Shown here piece by piece: positions 7,712-16,940 of a stretch of DNA of 64,000 nt. The position numbers and the translations under genes were made by a program. Source of the stretch: an uncultured Coriobacteriaceae bacterium (lineage in GTDB: Bacteria > Actinomycetota > Coriobacteriia > Coriobacteriales > Coriobacteriaceae). The notes under the pieces are model-generated. The model searched no databases, was not told the DNA's origin, and saw only the letters and a program-made list of their open reading frames with translations. Each line of letters starts with the position of its first letter. Position 1 is the stretch's first letter. The DNA is taken from positions 62,001-126,000 of the forward strand of contig CALULH010000001.1 in NCBI GenBank assembly GCA_944321435.1. The letters run 5' to 3'.

Positions 7712-9370
7712 ATGGCAGACATCAAGAACAGTGCGTTGAGCCGCCGCCAGTTCGTGGGAGGCGCGCTTGCCGCAAGCGCTCTCGCCGCGCTGGCCGGTTG
7801 CTCCAACAACGACGGCGGTACTGCGGGCAGCGGCGCCACCACCGCTTCCGGTGAGAACGTGTTCCGCTTCTACCTGAGCGAGCCGGCTTACATCGACCCG
7901 TACAACGCGCAGGAGAACCAGGGCACCGCTGTTGTGCGCGCCACGTTCGACACCCTGCTGACCTGGGACTGGGACAAGAACGAGGTCACCCCGCTCGCCG
8001 CGGCCGATCTCCCCACGGTCTCCGAGGATGGCCTCACCTACACCTTCACCCTGCGCGAGGGCATGAAGTTCCATAACGGCGACGCCGTGGACGCCGCCTC
8101 CTTCAAGCGCGGTTGGGAGCGCCTGGCCGACGGCACCATGGCCTCTCCCTCCGAGATCGGCTACCACCTGGCGCCCGTGGCCGGTTACGCTGAGATGGCC
8201 GCCGGCGAGGCTGACGAGATCTCCGGCCTGGTCGCCGTTGACGACCTCACCTTCCAGGTGACGCTGACCGCCCCCATGGCCGACTTCACCGCTGTCTGCT
8301 GCCACCCGGGCCTGGCCCCCGTGCCGCAGGCCGCCCTGGATGATCCGGCCGCCTTCCTTGAGCAGCCCATCGGCAACGGCCCCTTCAAGCTGGACGAGCC
8401 CTGGCAGCACAACCAGTACATCACCGCTTCCCGCTTCGAGGATTACTACGGCGAGGCCCCCAAGATCGACGGCGTGTACTTCAACATCCAGTCCACGCCT
8501 GACACGGCCTTCACCGAGTTCGAGGGCGGCAACCTGGACTTCGCCATGATCCCCACGGGCCGCATCCAGGAGACCATCGACAAGTACGGCGAGTCCGAGG
8601 ACGGCTTCACGGTGACCCCGGGTGCCCAGACGCTCATCGGCACCGAGCTCTCCACCTACTACTTGATCTGCAACATGGACAATCCGTCGCTCGCCGACGT
8701 CAACGTGCGCCGCGCCATCAGCCTGGCCATCAACCGCCAGAACATCGTGGACACCCTGTACGAGGGCACCCGCGAGCCCGCCAACTCCATCATGCCGCTC
8801 GTCATCGACGACAACGAGGAGAACGTCTGGGAGTACTGCGCCTACGATCCCGATCGCGCCAAGCAGATCCTCTCGGACGCCGGCATCGATCCGTCGACCA
8901 TCTCGGTCACGCTCGACTACAACGGCGACGGCGGCCACGAGGACATCATGTCCTCCATCCAGGCCGACCTGCAGGCCATCGGCATCACGGTGACCCAGAA
9001 CACCACCGAGTGGGCTACCTACCTCAACAACCTGTCCGCCGGTAACTACGGCCTGGCCCGCCTTGGCTGGACCGCCGACTATCCCACGCAGGACAACTTC
9101 CTGTACCCGAACTTCTACAGCACAGCTGACAACAACTACAACCACTACAACAACCCTGAGGTTGACGCCGCGCTGGACGCCGCCCGTCAGATCGCTGACG
9201 AGGAGGAGCGCAAGGCTGCGTACCGCACCATCTGCCACACCATCGGCGAGGACATGCCGGTCATCCCGATCATGTTCTATGCCCACAGCTACGTGGGCTC
9301 CGAGCGCTGCGTTTCCTTCAACTACGACGCGCAGACCATCCCGCACTTCGAGACGGCCGAGCTCGCCTAA
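7712..9370 (+). CDS. oppA: Oligopeptide ABC transporter, substrate-binding lipoprotein
   Basis: Family 5 extracellular solute-binding protein that captures peptides outside the membrane for the OppBCDF importer. 552 residues. The N-terminus carries a twin-arginine motif SRRQFVG (10-16), then a hydrophobic stretch and a lipobox LAGC with Cys30, so export as a Tat-type lipoprotein is likely. The mature part shows the family pattern YIDPYNAQEN near 70 and YTFTLREGMKFHNGD near 110. ATG 7712 is preferred over longer starts because TTAAGGAGG precedes it and the signal peptide begins there. The terminator after oppA fits the usual excess of binding protein over permease. Confidence 0.95.
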   Translation: MADIKNSALSRRQFVGGALAASALAALAGCSNNDGGTAGSGATTASGENVFRFYLSEPAYIDPYNAQENQGTAVVRATFDTLLTWDWDKNEVTPLAAADLPTVSEDGLTYTFTLREGMKFHNGDAVDAASFKRGWERLADGTMASPSEIGYHLAPVAGYAEMAAGEADEISGLVAVDDLTFQVTLTAPMADFTAVCCHPGLAPVPQAALDDPAAFLEQPIGNGPFKLDEPWQHNQYITASRFEDYYGEAPKIDGVYFNIQSTPDTAFTEFEGGNLDFAMIPTGRIQETIDKYGESEDGFTVTPGAQTLIGTELSTYYLICNMDNPSLADVNVRRAISLAINRQNIVDTLYEGTREPANSIMPLVIDDNEENVWEYCAYDPDRAKQILSDAGIDPSTISVTLDYNGDGGHEDIMSSIQADLQAIGITVTQNTTEWATYLNNLSAGNYGLARLGWTADYPTQDNFLYPNFYSTADNNYNHYNNPEVDAALDAARQIADEEERKAAYRTICHTIGEDMPVIPIMFYAHSYVGSERCVSFNYDAQTIPHFETAELA

Positions 9371-9406
9371 GCGCTCCTGCGCGATAAGCGCCGGAATTTG
9401 CTCGAC

Positions 9407-9440
9407 GCGGGGCACCCTCACGCGGTGCCCCGCTTTTTTT
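9407..9440 (+). terminator. Intrinsic terminator between oppA and oppB
   Basis: Perfect stem GCGGGGCACC / GGTGCCCCGC, 7-nt loop, then seven T. Separates oppA from the promoter of oppBCDF. Confidence 0.92.
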
Positions 9441-9517
9441 GCATAAAAATCGGGAATCTTGATGCATCTTGAACAAAGAAGCGCCACGTTTTATACATAC
9501 CTACCGCAAAGGTACCG

Positions 9518-9523
9518 TATAAT
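9518..9523 (+). promoter_or_regulatory. -10 element upstream of oppB
   Basis: Consensus TATAAT with no good -35 at 16-18 nt. It lies between the oppA terminator and oppB and would give the permease/ATPase genes their own promoter. Confidence 0.5.
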
Positions 9524-9591
9524 GGTTCCCTATGCGACGCACCGGCTCGGAGCGCCGCGGTATCTGTCCATTCATTTTGGGAGGGGAGCGC

Positions 9592-10608
9592 ATGGGCAAG
9601 TACATTGTCAAGCGCGTGCTGCAGTTCATCCCCGTCTTCCTGGGCGTCACGATCATTCTGTTTGCCATGCAGAATATTGTTCCCGGCGACCCCATCAAGC
9701 TGATTGCCGGCGAGCGTCAGCTTGACCCGGTCACCGAGCGCAACATCCGCGCCACGCACGGGCTTATCGAGACGGACGAGAACGACAACATCATCTACGA
9801 CGAGAACGGCGACACCATCGAGACCCCGATGTGGAAGCGCTACGTCAACTATCTCGGCGACCTGCTTCACGGCGATCTGGGCACCTCGTATCAGCGCGGC
9901 ACGGCCGTGACCGACATCATTCTGCAGCGCTATCCCTATACGCTGCAGCTGGCGGTGGTCGGCATCATCATCGAGGCGATCGTGGGCATCGGAGCAGGCA
10001 TCATCTCGGCGGTCAAGCGATACTCGTTCTGGGACGTGCTCGTGACGCTTGCCACTTCGCTTCTGGTCGCCATGCCGGCCTTCTGGATCGGCATGCTCCT
10101 GCAGCTCATCTTCGGCGTGTGGCTGCACGTGCTTCCCATCTCCGGCGTTGCCGGGCCCATTGCGCAGTACCCGGCGTGGATGTACTACATCCTGCCGGCC
10201 ATCACGCTGGCTTCCGTGTCCACCGCCTACACCGCGCGCATCATGCGCTCGCAGCTGCTGGACGTTATGAACCAGGATTACATCCGCACGGCCAAGGCCA
10301 AGGGCCTCTCCAAGGGCGCTATCATCCGCAAGCACGCGCTTAAGAACGCACTCATACCCGTCGTCACCTACGTGGGCATGGACTTCGGCGCCATGCTGGC
10401 CGGCGCCATCCTCACCGAGACGGTCTTCAGCTGGCCCGGCATTGGTCGTGAGACCTACGTGGCCATCACCCAGCGTGACTGGCCCATCGTCATCGGCATG
10501 GTCACCTGCATCGTGCTGGTGGTCATGATCATCAACCTCATCGTCGACGTGAGCTACGCGTTCCTCGATCCGCGCATCAGGCTCGGCAGCTCCAAGAGCG
10601 AGAGCTAG
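9592..10608 (+). CDS. oppB: Oligopeptide ABC transporter permease OppB
   Basis: First membrane subunit of the peptide importer. 338 residues with an N-terminal membrane segment (about 10-30), a periplasm-equivalent extracellular loop of about 70 residues, and five further segments. Seen: the coupling EAA-type loop around LDVMNQDYIRTAKAKGLSKG (near residue 220) and the family ending SYAFLDPRIRL. ATG 9592 follows GGGAGGGGAGCGC; an upstream in-frame ATG is less likely because homologues begin MxKYIxKR. It pairs with OppC, which starts 11 nt after its stop. Confidence 0.95.
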   Translation: MGKYIVKRVLQFIPVFLGVTIILFAMQNIVPGDPIKLIAGERQLDPVTERNIRATHGLIETDENDNIIYDENGDTIETPMWKRYVNYLGDLLHGDLGTSYQRGTAVTDIILQRYPYTLQLAVVGIIIEAIVGIGAGIISAVKRYSFWDVLVTLATSLLVAMPAFWIGMLLQLIFGVWLHVLPISGVAGPIAQYPAWMYYILPAITLASVSTAYTARIMRSQLLDVMNQDYIRTAKAKGLSKGAIIRKHALKNALIPVVTYVGMDFGAMLAGAILTETVFSWPGIGRETYVAITQRDWPIVIGMVTCIVLVVMIINLIVDVSYAFLDPRIRLGSSKSES

Positions 10609-10619
10609 GAGGCACGCGC

Positions 10620-11579
10620 ATGATCTATCCTGTTCACCAGCAGCCCGGCGCCGCAGCCCATGCCGACGCCGTAGCCGCCGAGCACGGCGGAGCCGCCGTC
10701 GCGGGCGCCAAGTCGCGCACGCTTTGGGGCGACGCCTTCAACCGTTTGAAGAAGAACAAGCTCGCTATCGCGGCCGTCGTGTGGATCATCTTCGTGGTCA
10801 TCGTGGCCGCCACGGCGGATCTGTGGGTCCCGCAGACGCTCGGCGACCCCACGGCCACGGCCTCTGACAACATGGCGGGCATGTCGCGCCTGGCCCCGTC
10901 TCTCGAGCATCCCTTCGGCACCGACACCCTCGGCCGCGACGTCCTGTCCCGCGTCATCTACGGCGCGCGCATCTCGCTCGTGGTCGGCCTGGTCTCCACC
11001 GGTATCTCCACCCTTATCGGCCTCGTCATGGGCGCGCTCGCCGCGTATTACGGCGGTATCTGGGATACCATCATCATGCGCCTGGCCGATATGTTCCTGG
11101 CCTTCCCGTACACGCTCTTCGTCATCATGATGATCGCGGTTATCGGCAACGGCATCCAGAACGTCTTTATCGCCATCGGCATCCTGGGCTGGCCGCAGAT
11201 CGCCCGCGTGTTCCGCTCGGCGATCCTCTCGGTCAAGGAGAACGATTACGTGGACGCGGCGCGCGCCATGGGCGCCTCCGACGTCCGCATCATCACGCGC
11301 CACATCTTCCCCAACTCCGTTGCCTCCATCGTGGTCTACGCCACCATGAACATTGGCGGCGCCATCCTCACCGAGAGCGCCCTGTCGTACCTGGGCATGG
11401 GCGTGGTTCCGCCCGACCCCAGCTGGGGCACCCTCATTCAGGATGGTCAGCAGTACCTGCAGACCCAGCCCTGGCTCATGATTCTGCCCGGCCTCGCGAT
11501 CCTCTCCACCGTGTTGGCGTTCACGCTGCTCGGCGACGGCCTGCGCGATGCCCTCGACGTTAAGATGAAGGACGCATAA
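10620..11579 (+). CDS. oppC: Oligopeptide ABC transporter permease OppC
   Basis: Second membrane subunit. 319 residues. The cytoplasmic N-terminus includes an Ala-rich tail, LWGDAFNRLKKNKLA (typical of OppC), and a first membrane segment near 50-70. The HPFGTDTLGRDVLSRVIYGAR motif region (near 100) is diagnostic of DppC/OppC, and the EAA loop with YVDAARAMGASD is near 213. Its stop overlaps the ATG of oppD by one base (TAATG), giving coupled translation. Confidence 0.95.
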   Translation: MIYPVHQQPGAAAHADAVAAEHGGAAVAGAKSRTLWGDAFNRLKKNKLAIAAVVWIIFVVIVAATADLWVPQTLGDPTATASDNMAGMSRLAPSLEHPFGTDTLGRDVLSRVIYGARISLVVGLVSTGISTLIGLVMGALAAYYGGIWDTIIMRLADMFLAFPYTLFVIMMIAVIGNGIQNVFIAIGILGWPQIARVFRSAILSVKENDYVDAARAMGASDVRIITRHIFPNSVASIVVYATMNIGGAILTESALSYLGMGVVPPDPSWGTLIQDGQQYLQTQPWLMILPGLAILSTVLAFTLLGDGLRDALDVKMKDA

Positions 11580-12697
11580 TGGCGAAGCATACGCATGACT
11601 ACGTCGATCTGAAGGAGCAGCCCATTCCCGAGGGCTCGCATCTGCTCGAGGTCGACAACCTCAAAATGTACTTCCACACGCAGGACGGCATCGTGCATGC
11701 GGTCGACGGTGTTTCCTACACGCTCGACCGCGGCGAGACGCTCGGCGTGGTAGGCGAGTCCGGCTCCGGCAAGTCGGTGACGGCCATGACGCTCATGGGT
11801 CTTATCGACATGCCTCCCGGAAAGATCGAGGGCGGCGACGCGCGCTATCGCGGCAAGTCGCTGCTCAAGATGTCCGAGCAGGAGATGCAGCACATCCGCG
11901 GCAACGACATCGCCATGATCTTCCAGGACCCCATGACCTCGCTGAACCCGGTCTACAAGATCGGCCGCCAGGTGGGCGAGGGCCTGCGCCTGCACCGCGG
12001 GTACACCAAGAAGCAGGCGCTCGAGCGCGCCGTGGAGCTTCTCGACCTGGTGGGCATTCCCAACCCCGAGAAGCGCGTGAACGAGTACCCGCACCAGTTC
12101 TCCGGCGGCATGCGCCAGCGTGTCATGATCGCCATGGCTCTTGCCTGCGACCCGGACATCCTCATCGCCGACGAGCCCACCACAGCCCTCGACGTGACCA
12201 TCCAGGCGCAGATCATCGAGCTCATGCAGGAGATGCAGCAGAAGAACGGCAACGCCATCATCATGATCACCCACGACCTGGGCGTGGTGGCCGACATGGC
12301 CGATAAGATCATGGTCATGTACGCCGGCCGTCCCGTGGAGTTCGGCACTGCGGACGAGATCTTCTACGACAGCCGCCATCCTTACACCTGGGGTCTCATC
12401 AACTCCATTCCCAAGCAGGAGACGGACGAGAAGAAGCCGCTCACGCCCATTGCCGGCAACCCGCCGTCGCTGGTGAACCTGCCTGCCGGCTGCCCCTTTG
12501 CGCCGCGCTGCCCCTTTGCCGTGGACATCTGCCACGAGCAGCTGCCCGAGCACGTCACCACCGAGACGGGGCACTACTCGGCATGCCACTTTGCCGACGA
12601 TCCGGCGTTTTTGAAGAACGCTCCTGCGACCTCGCGCACGGCCGGCTCGCGCCGCGCCGCCGCCGAGGCCCTTGCCGACACCGCGAAGGAGGCATAA
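11579..12697 (+). CDS. oppD: Oligopeptide ABC transporter ATP-binding protein OppD
   Basis: Cytoplasmic ATPase driving peptide import. 372 residues. Seen: Walker A GESGSGKS (59-66), Q loop MIFQDPMTSLNP near 118, signature FSGGMRQR near 178, Walker B ILIADEPTTALD near 196, and the C-terminal OppD/DppD extension with a cluster of four cysteines (GCPFAPRCPFAVDIC) that binds an iron-sulfur cluster in some homologues. Ends with an Ala-rich tail and abuts oppF directly. Confidence 0.96.
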   Translation: MAKHTHDYVDLKEQPIPEGSHLLEVDNLKMYFHTQDGIVHAVDGVSYTLDRGETLGVVGESGSGKSVTAMTLMGLIDMPPGKIEGGDARYRGKSLLKMSEQEMQHIRGNDIAMIFQDPMTSLNPVYKIGRQVGEGLRLHRGYTKKQALERAVELLDLVGIPNPEKRVNEYPHQFSGGMRQRVMIAMALACDPDILIADEPTTALDVTIQAQIIELMQEMQQKNGNAIIMITHDLGVVADMADKIMVMYAGRPVEFGTADEIFYDSRHPYTWGLINSIPKQETDEKKPLTPIAGNPPSLVNLPAGCPFAPRCPFAVDICHEQLPEHVTTETGHYSACHFADDPAFLKNAPATSRTAGSRRAAAEALADTAKEA

Positions 12698-13714
12698 ATG
12701 GCGGAGAACACCCCGTTGCTCAAAGTTGAGCACCTCTCCAAGGACTTCCCCGCGGAATCCGGTTTTCTGGCGAGCCGTCTTGCCAAAAAGGTTTCGGCGG
12801 TCAACGACGTCAGCTTCGAGATCCATGCCGGGGAGACCTTCGGCTTGGTAGGCGAGTCCGGATGCGGCAAGTCCACCACCGGCCGCACCATCATGCGGCT
12901 CACGCAGCCTACGGGCGGCCACGTGTACTTCGAGGGCAAGGACGTGGCGGCCATGAGCAAGCGCGAGCTCAAGGAGATGCGCCGCAACATGCAGTTCATC
13001 TTCCAGGATCCCTACGCGAGCCTGAACCCGCGCATGACCATCGGCGAGATCGTCTCCGAGCCTATGACCATCCATGGCGTGGGCACCAAGGAGGAGCGCA
13101 TGGAGACCGTGCGCGAGCTGCTCGACGTGGTCGGCCTCAACCCGGAGCACATCAACCGCTATCCGCATGAGTTCTCTGGCGGTCAGCGTCAGCGCGTCGG
13201 CATCGCCCGCGCCTTCGCCCTGAAACCCAAGCTCATCATCTGCGACGAGCCGGTCTCGGCGCTCGACGTGTCCATCCAGGCGCAGGTGCTCAACCTGCTC
13301 AAGGACCTGCAGCAGCGCTACGGCACGGCGTACCTGTTCATCGCGCATGACCTCTCGGTCGTTCAGCACATTTCCGACCGCGTGGCGGTGATGTACCTCG
13401 GCAAGATGGTCGAGGTCTCCGACTGGAAGACCCTCTACGCCGAGCCGCACCATCCCTACACGCAGTCTTTGCTGTCGGCTGTTCCCGTGCCCGACCCGGA
13501 TATCCAGAAGTCGCGCAAGCGCATCATCCTGGCCGGAGACCCGCCGAGCCCCATTGACCCGCCGACCGGGTGCCGTTTCCACACGCGCTGCCCCATCGCG
13601 CAGGCCAAGTGCTCCTCCGACGTGCCCGAGTTCCGCGAGGTTAAGCCGGGCCATTTCTGCGCCTGCCACTTTGCGGAGCCGTTCCCCATCAAGGAGAGCT
13701 CCATCGAGCTGTAA
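12698..13714 (+). CDS. oppF: Oligopeptide ABC transporter ATP-binding protein OppF
   Basis: Second ATPase of the importer. 338 residues. Seen: Walker A GESGCGKS (52-59), Q loop [12 protein letters not shown] near 103, signature FSGGQRQR near 161, Walker [13 protein letters not shown], and the C-terminal Cys motif [14 protein letters not shown] near 290 typical of OppF. Starts on the base after the oppD stop. Last gene of the operon. Confidence 0.96.
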   Translation: MAENTPLLKVEHLSKDFPAESGFLASRLAKKVSAVNDVSFEIHAGETFGLVGESGCGKSTTGRTIMRLTQPTGGHVYFEGKDVAAMSKRELKEMRRNMQFIFQDPYASLNPRMTIGEIVSEPMTIHGVGTKEERMETVRELLDVVGLNPEHINRYPHEFSGGQRQRVGIARAFALKPKLIICDEPVSALDVSIQAQVLNLLKDLQQRYGTAYLFIAHDLSVVQHISDRVAVMYLGKMVEVSDWKTLYAEPHHPYTQSLLSAVPVPDPDIQKSRKRIILAGDPPSPIDPPTGCRFHTRCPIAQAKCSSDVPEFREVKPGHFCACHFAEPFPIKESSIEL

Positions 13715-13756
13715 CAGCATCTGATGCGTTAGCGACAGCTCATGCTTTGCGCGCGT

Positions 13757-13788
13757 AAGGGCCGCCCCCACCCGGGGTGGCCCTTTTT
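13757..13788 (+). terminator. Intrinsic terminator after oppF
   Basis: AAGGGCCGCCCC / GGGGTGGCCCTT stem with a short loop and five T. Ends the opp operon. Confidence 0.85.
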
Positions 13789-13805
13789 GCTGCGCAACCT
13801 GCTAC

Positions 13806-13972
13806 GTGCGAGAAACACCCGTGTGGGTCTGCGGAGGCGGGACATATCATCCTGTGCTCAAACAGCTTCGCCGAGACGGAAGCGCCGAAAACGGCGCTTC
13901 CTTCCGCTGCAGAACTGCGCCAGGACGATATACCCCGCCTCCGCAAACCGGGGACGTCGTGTCTTCTCGCAC
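13806..13972. repeat. 167-nt near-perfect palindrome (foldback element)
   Basis: The stretch begins GTGCGAGAA and ends TTCTCGCAC. Inside, GCGGAGGCGGG (13830-13840) pairs with CCCGCCTCCGC, ATATCATCCTG pairs with CAGGACGATAT (one mismatch), and the centre is a perfect GGAAGCGCCG-AAAA-CGGCGCTTCC hairpin at 13878-13901. All arms share one centre near 13889, so this is one structure and not chance neighbours. It has no T tract and no gene. It could be a miniature foldback element or a structured RNA. Confidence 0.8.
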
Positions 13973-14026
13973 AGAGCGTGGCTGGGGAAGGTGATAGGGC
14001 AGTCGAAAAAAGTTTCAAAAAGAGGC

Positions 14027-14054
14027 TTGCGCGTGGCGAGAAAATCGGTATTAT
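14027..14054 (+). promoter_or_regulatory. Promoter of tRNA-Leu
   Basis: TTGCGC (14027-14032), 16-nt spacer, TATTAT (14049-14054), about 20 nt before the tRNA. An A-rich tract GTTTCAAAAAG lies just upstream, as at the other tRNA promoters here. Confidence 0.6.
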
Positions 14055-14073
14055 ATTCCTTGCTGCAACCCAC

Positions 14074-14163
14074 GTCGGAGTGGCGGAATTGGCAGACGCG
14101 CTAGCTTGAGGTGCTAGTGATCATTTTTCGATCATGCGGGTTCAAGTCCCGCCTCCGACACCA
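14074..14163 (+). tRNA. tRNA-Leu (GAG)
   Basis: 90-nt class II tRNA with encoded CCA. Acceptor GTCGGAG/CTCCGAC, anticodon stem CTAGC/GCTAG with loop TTGAGGT (anticodon GAG), a long variable arm TGATCATTTTTCGATCA, and T-arm GCGGGTTCAAGTCCCGC. Reads CUC/CUU leucine codons. Confidence 0.96.
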
Positions 14164-14171
14164 CGAATTCT

Positions 14172-14197
14172 CAGAGCCTCTTCGGAGGCTTTTTTCA
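14172..14197 (+). terminator. Terminator of tRNA-Leu
   Basis: AGAGCCTC TTC GGAGGCTTTTTT: 8-bp-class stem with a T6 run directly after the tRNA. Confidence 0.85.
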
Positions 14198-14246
14198 TAT
14201 CCAGCGCAGCATGGTGCAGCACGTGCGTGTGGGGCAGGGGGCTGCC

Positions 14247-16925
14247 ATGGACAACGCCACGGTATCGGTTGCGGACGTCGAGCAGGTGTTCAACCTCACC
14301 TCGGACGCCATCCTCTCCTGCGGCGCCGACGGCAGCATCCTGCGCGTGAATCGGCGCCTTTGCCAGCTCGAGCGCGCCAAGGCATCCGATCTCATCGGCC
14401 GCGATGTCAAGGACCTGCTGTTCTCGCCCTCCTTTGAGCGCGCGAGCCATATGCTGCCGCTTGCCGCCGACGGCCGCGACGCCTCGCTTATGCTGAAGCT
14501 CACCGACGGCTCCTTTATTCCCGTAGTGGCCCGTGCGGTGGAGCTCAGGCGCGACGACGCCCCTGTCACCGTTATCGCCTTCCACAGCGTGGAGGAGCGC
14601 CATGCGCACCAGCGCGAGCGCGAGAAGCTGCTCGACGAGCTCAGCAGCGCCAATCGCCGGCTGTCGGGCACGCTGTCCATAATCCTGTCCAGCATGGGGT
14701 CGCAGAACCTCCCGGATCTGCTCTCCTCGGTGTTGAACGAGCTCTCGGGCACGCTCGACGCGCGCGGCGCCGTGGTCTACTTTGCCGAGAGCGGCGGCTT
14801 CAAGCTGCGCGGCATTTCCGACGAGCTCTTGGGAGAGCGCGTGCCGGGCTTCACACCTTACGGCGCGGGCGTTCCCACGCTCGTGGTGCGCGAGGACCGC
14901 TCCGTGCGGTTCGCGCACCTCCCCACGCCGACCGCTCTGGGCGAGGCGTCCCCGCGCTCGGGCCTCTACCTTGACTTGGACTCGCGCATGCGGCACCGTT
15001 TCCGCTTGCAGGACATGCCGCCGTTCCAGACCCTCATAGCCGTGCCGTTGCACTTCGGCACGCGCGTGCTCGGCATCATAGAGGTGGGTTGGACGCGGCC
15101 GTACACCCCGCGCACCACCGACGTGCAGGTGATCGAGGCGGTTTGCGAGTACCTCTCCATCGAGCTCATGGACATCATCGCCTCGCTGAGGTCGCAGCGC
15201 CGCGCGGATCTTGCCCGGTCGCTTTCCCGTGTGCGCGACGCGCTCTTCTCGGACTCGGCAAACCTGGAGCGGATTCAGCAGTTCGTGTTGTCCGAGATCA
15301 CCACGAACCTGGGCTGCCGCGTCAAGGAGATCGAGCGCGATCCGCGCACCGGCGAGGATTACTTTGATTTCGGCACCTTCGGCAAGCTGCTGCTGCCGCG
15401 CAACATCACGCCGCTGTTCTTCTCGTCCACCGCGCCGGCGGTTCGCATGAGCTCGGCACGCGACTCCTTCGTATCCGAGGTGGACGCGGCTGCCGGCATG
15501 GGGGGCTTTTCCGACGACGCCGAGGAGCGTTTGGAGACGGTGCGCCTGGTGCGCATCGACCCGGGGTCGCCGGTGGGGGAGTGGCTCATTGCCCACGGCC
15601 TGCCGTCGAGCGGCGTTTTCGTGGACCTGGGGATAGACGACGAGCGCCGCCGCGGCATGCTGCTCATGCGCCTGGCCGACCAGGAGCCCTTCGACGATAT
15701 GGAGTACGACTACCTGGCGCACATGCTGCATGACTACGAGCTCAGCCGCAACGGCCTTACGGCCAAGCGCGAGGAGCGCCGCATCGCGCAGGCGCTCCAG
15801 CGCGGCATGGAGAGCCGCCTGCGGGACGTGCCGGGCATCACGAGCGACTCGCTGTACTCGTCGGCAACGCAGCAGGCCCTTGTGGGAGGCGACTTCTTCG
15901 AGCTGATCCGCCTGCCCGACGACCGCGCCGTCATGATCCTGGGGGACGTGTCGGGCAAGGGCGTGGAGGTCGCGTCCATGTCGGCGCTTGTCAAGACGGC
16001 GCTCTCGGCGTACGCCTGGGAGGGCATGAGCCCCGCGCGCATGGTGCGCGCCCTGAACGGCATGCTGCTCTCCTTCTCGCGCGTGGAGACTTTCGCCACC
16101 ATGTTCGTGGCGCGCATCGACTTGCGCGCCGGTCGCGCCGTGTACTGCTCCGCCGGCCATCCGCCGGCCATGGTCTACCGCGCCGCAGCCGGAGAGGTGG
16201 AGCTGCTCTCGCGCCAATCGGGCGTGGTGGGCGCCTTCCCGACCATGACCTACCACGAGGGGCGCTTCAGCTTCGACGTGGGCGACATGCTCTTCCTCTA
16301 CACCGATGGAGCCATCGAGGCGCGTGACGCCGGGGGTGCGTTCTTTGGCGAGGAGCGCCTGCGCAGCCTGGTTCTCACGGTGGCGCCGCAGGGCGTGCAC
16401 GGGTTCTGCAACCGCGTGCTCTACGAGCTGGACCGCTTCACGGACTCCCAGCTGAACGATGACATAGCCTTGGTGATGCTGCGCTTTGACCGCGGGCGCG
16501 ACACGGCGGAGCGGGAGGGGGCGTCCACGTCCCCGCGCCGCAAGCGCTCCGAGCGTCGCTCACATGCCTCGGAGGCCCCCTCGGGCGCTCGGGAGGCCTT
16601 TGGGGCCGCTCCTGAGGGCGCTGCCGCCAAAGATGCCGACGAGGCCCCAGAGCCCGTCGAGGCGCCCCTGGATGCGCGTGCGGGCGGCGGGCGCACCGAC
16701 GCGGGGGCGGATGAGGAAGCGGGCAAGCGCCGGCGCAAGGGCAAGGCGGACGCTAAGGCGGGCCGCAAGCGCAAGGGCAAGGCCGCGGGGGCCGATAAGG
16801 CCGTGCGCAAGCGCCGCGACGCCTCCGCGAGCTCCATCGTGTCCGATCTCACCAACGGACCCGTCGACCTGGGCAAGCGCGTCCTGCGCCATTGGATGAA
16901 GGACCGTTCCGACGACGAGGCGTAA
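14247..16925 (+). CDS. PAS/GAF-containing SpoIIE (PP2C-type) phosphatase, RsbU-like
   Basis: Serine phosphatase of the sigma-factor partner-switching type, expected to dephosphorylate STAS anti-sigma-antagonists. 892 residues. Seen in order: PAS domain (about 8-110, with LTSDAILSCGADGSILRVNR), a coiled linker, GAF-like sensor (about 150-320), a further unassigned region (330-500), SpoIIE phosphatase (about 508-748) with the metal-binding GGDFFE (547) and GDVSGKG (565) motifs, then a low-complexity Ala/Lys/Arg tail to the end. ATG 14247 is chosen because GGGG precedes it; ATG 14211 lies on the tRNA terminator tail and lacks a ribosome site. It converges on a STAS-kinase gene 15 nt away, its likely partner. 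Confidence 0.9.
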   Translation: MDNATVSVADVEQVFNLTSDAILSCGADGSILRVNRRLCQLERAKASDLIGRDVKDLLFSPSFERASHMLPLAADGRDASLMLKLTDGSFIPVVARAVELRRDDAPVTVIAFHSVEERHAHQREREKLLDELSSANRRLSGTLSIILSSMGSQNLPDLLSSVLNELSGTLDARGAVVYFAESGGFKLRGISDELLGERVPGFTPYGAGVPTLVVREDRSVRFAHLPTPTALGEASPRSGLYLDLDSRMRHRFRLQDMPPFQTLIAVPLHFGTRVLGIIEVGWTRPYTPRTTDVQVIEAVCEYLSIELMDIIASLRSQRRADLARSLSRVRDALFSDSANLERIQQFVLSEITTNLGCRVKEIERDPRTGEDYFDFGTFGKLLLPRNITPLFFSSTAPAVRMSSARDSFVSEVDAAAGMGGFSDDAEERLETVRLVRIDPGSPVGEWLIAHGLPSSGVFVDLGIDDERRRGMLLMRLADQEPFDDMEYDYLAHMLHDYELSRNGLTAKREERRIAQALQRGMESRLRDVPGITSDSLYSSATQQALVGGDFFELIRLPDDRAVMILGDVSGKGVEVASMSALVKTALSAYAWEGMSPARMVRALNGMLLSFSRVETFATMFVARIDLRAGRAVYCSAGHPPAMVYRAAAGEVELLSRQSGVVGAFPTMTYHEGRFSFDVGDMLFLYTDGAIEARDAGGAFFGEERLRSLVLTVAPQGVHGFCNRVLYELDRFTDSQLNDDIALVMLRFDRGRDTAEREGASTSPRRKRSERRSHASEAPSGAREAFGAAPEGAAAKDADEAPEPVEAPLDARAGGGRTDAGADEEAGKRRRKGKADAKAGRKRKGKAAGADKAVRKRRDASASSIVSDLTNGPVDLGKRVLRHWMKDRSDDEA

Positions 16926-16940
16926 AGCCCGCGCCGCGGC

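Noticed and set aside
11447-13771. 774-codon minus-strand open frame across oppC, oppD and oppF
   Set aside because: Pure complement of three genes with clear motifs; the frame is rich in His/Leu/Val/Gly from mirrored GC-rich codons and has no family feature.
14142-16400. 752-codon minus-strand open frame opposite the SpoIIE phosphatase
   Set aside because: Arg/His/Ala-rich mirror of a well supported gene; it also crosses the tRNA-Leu terminator.
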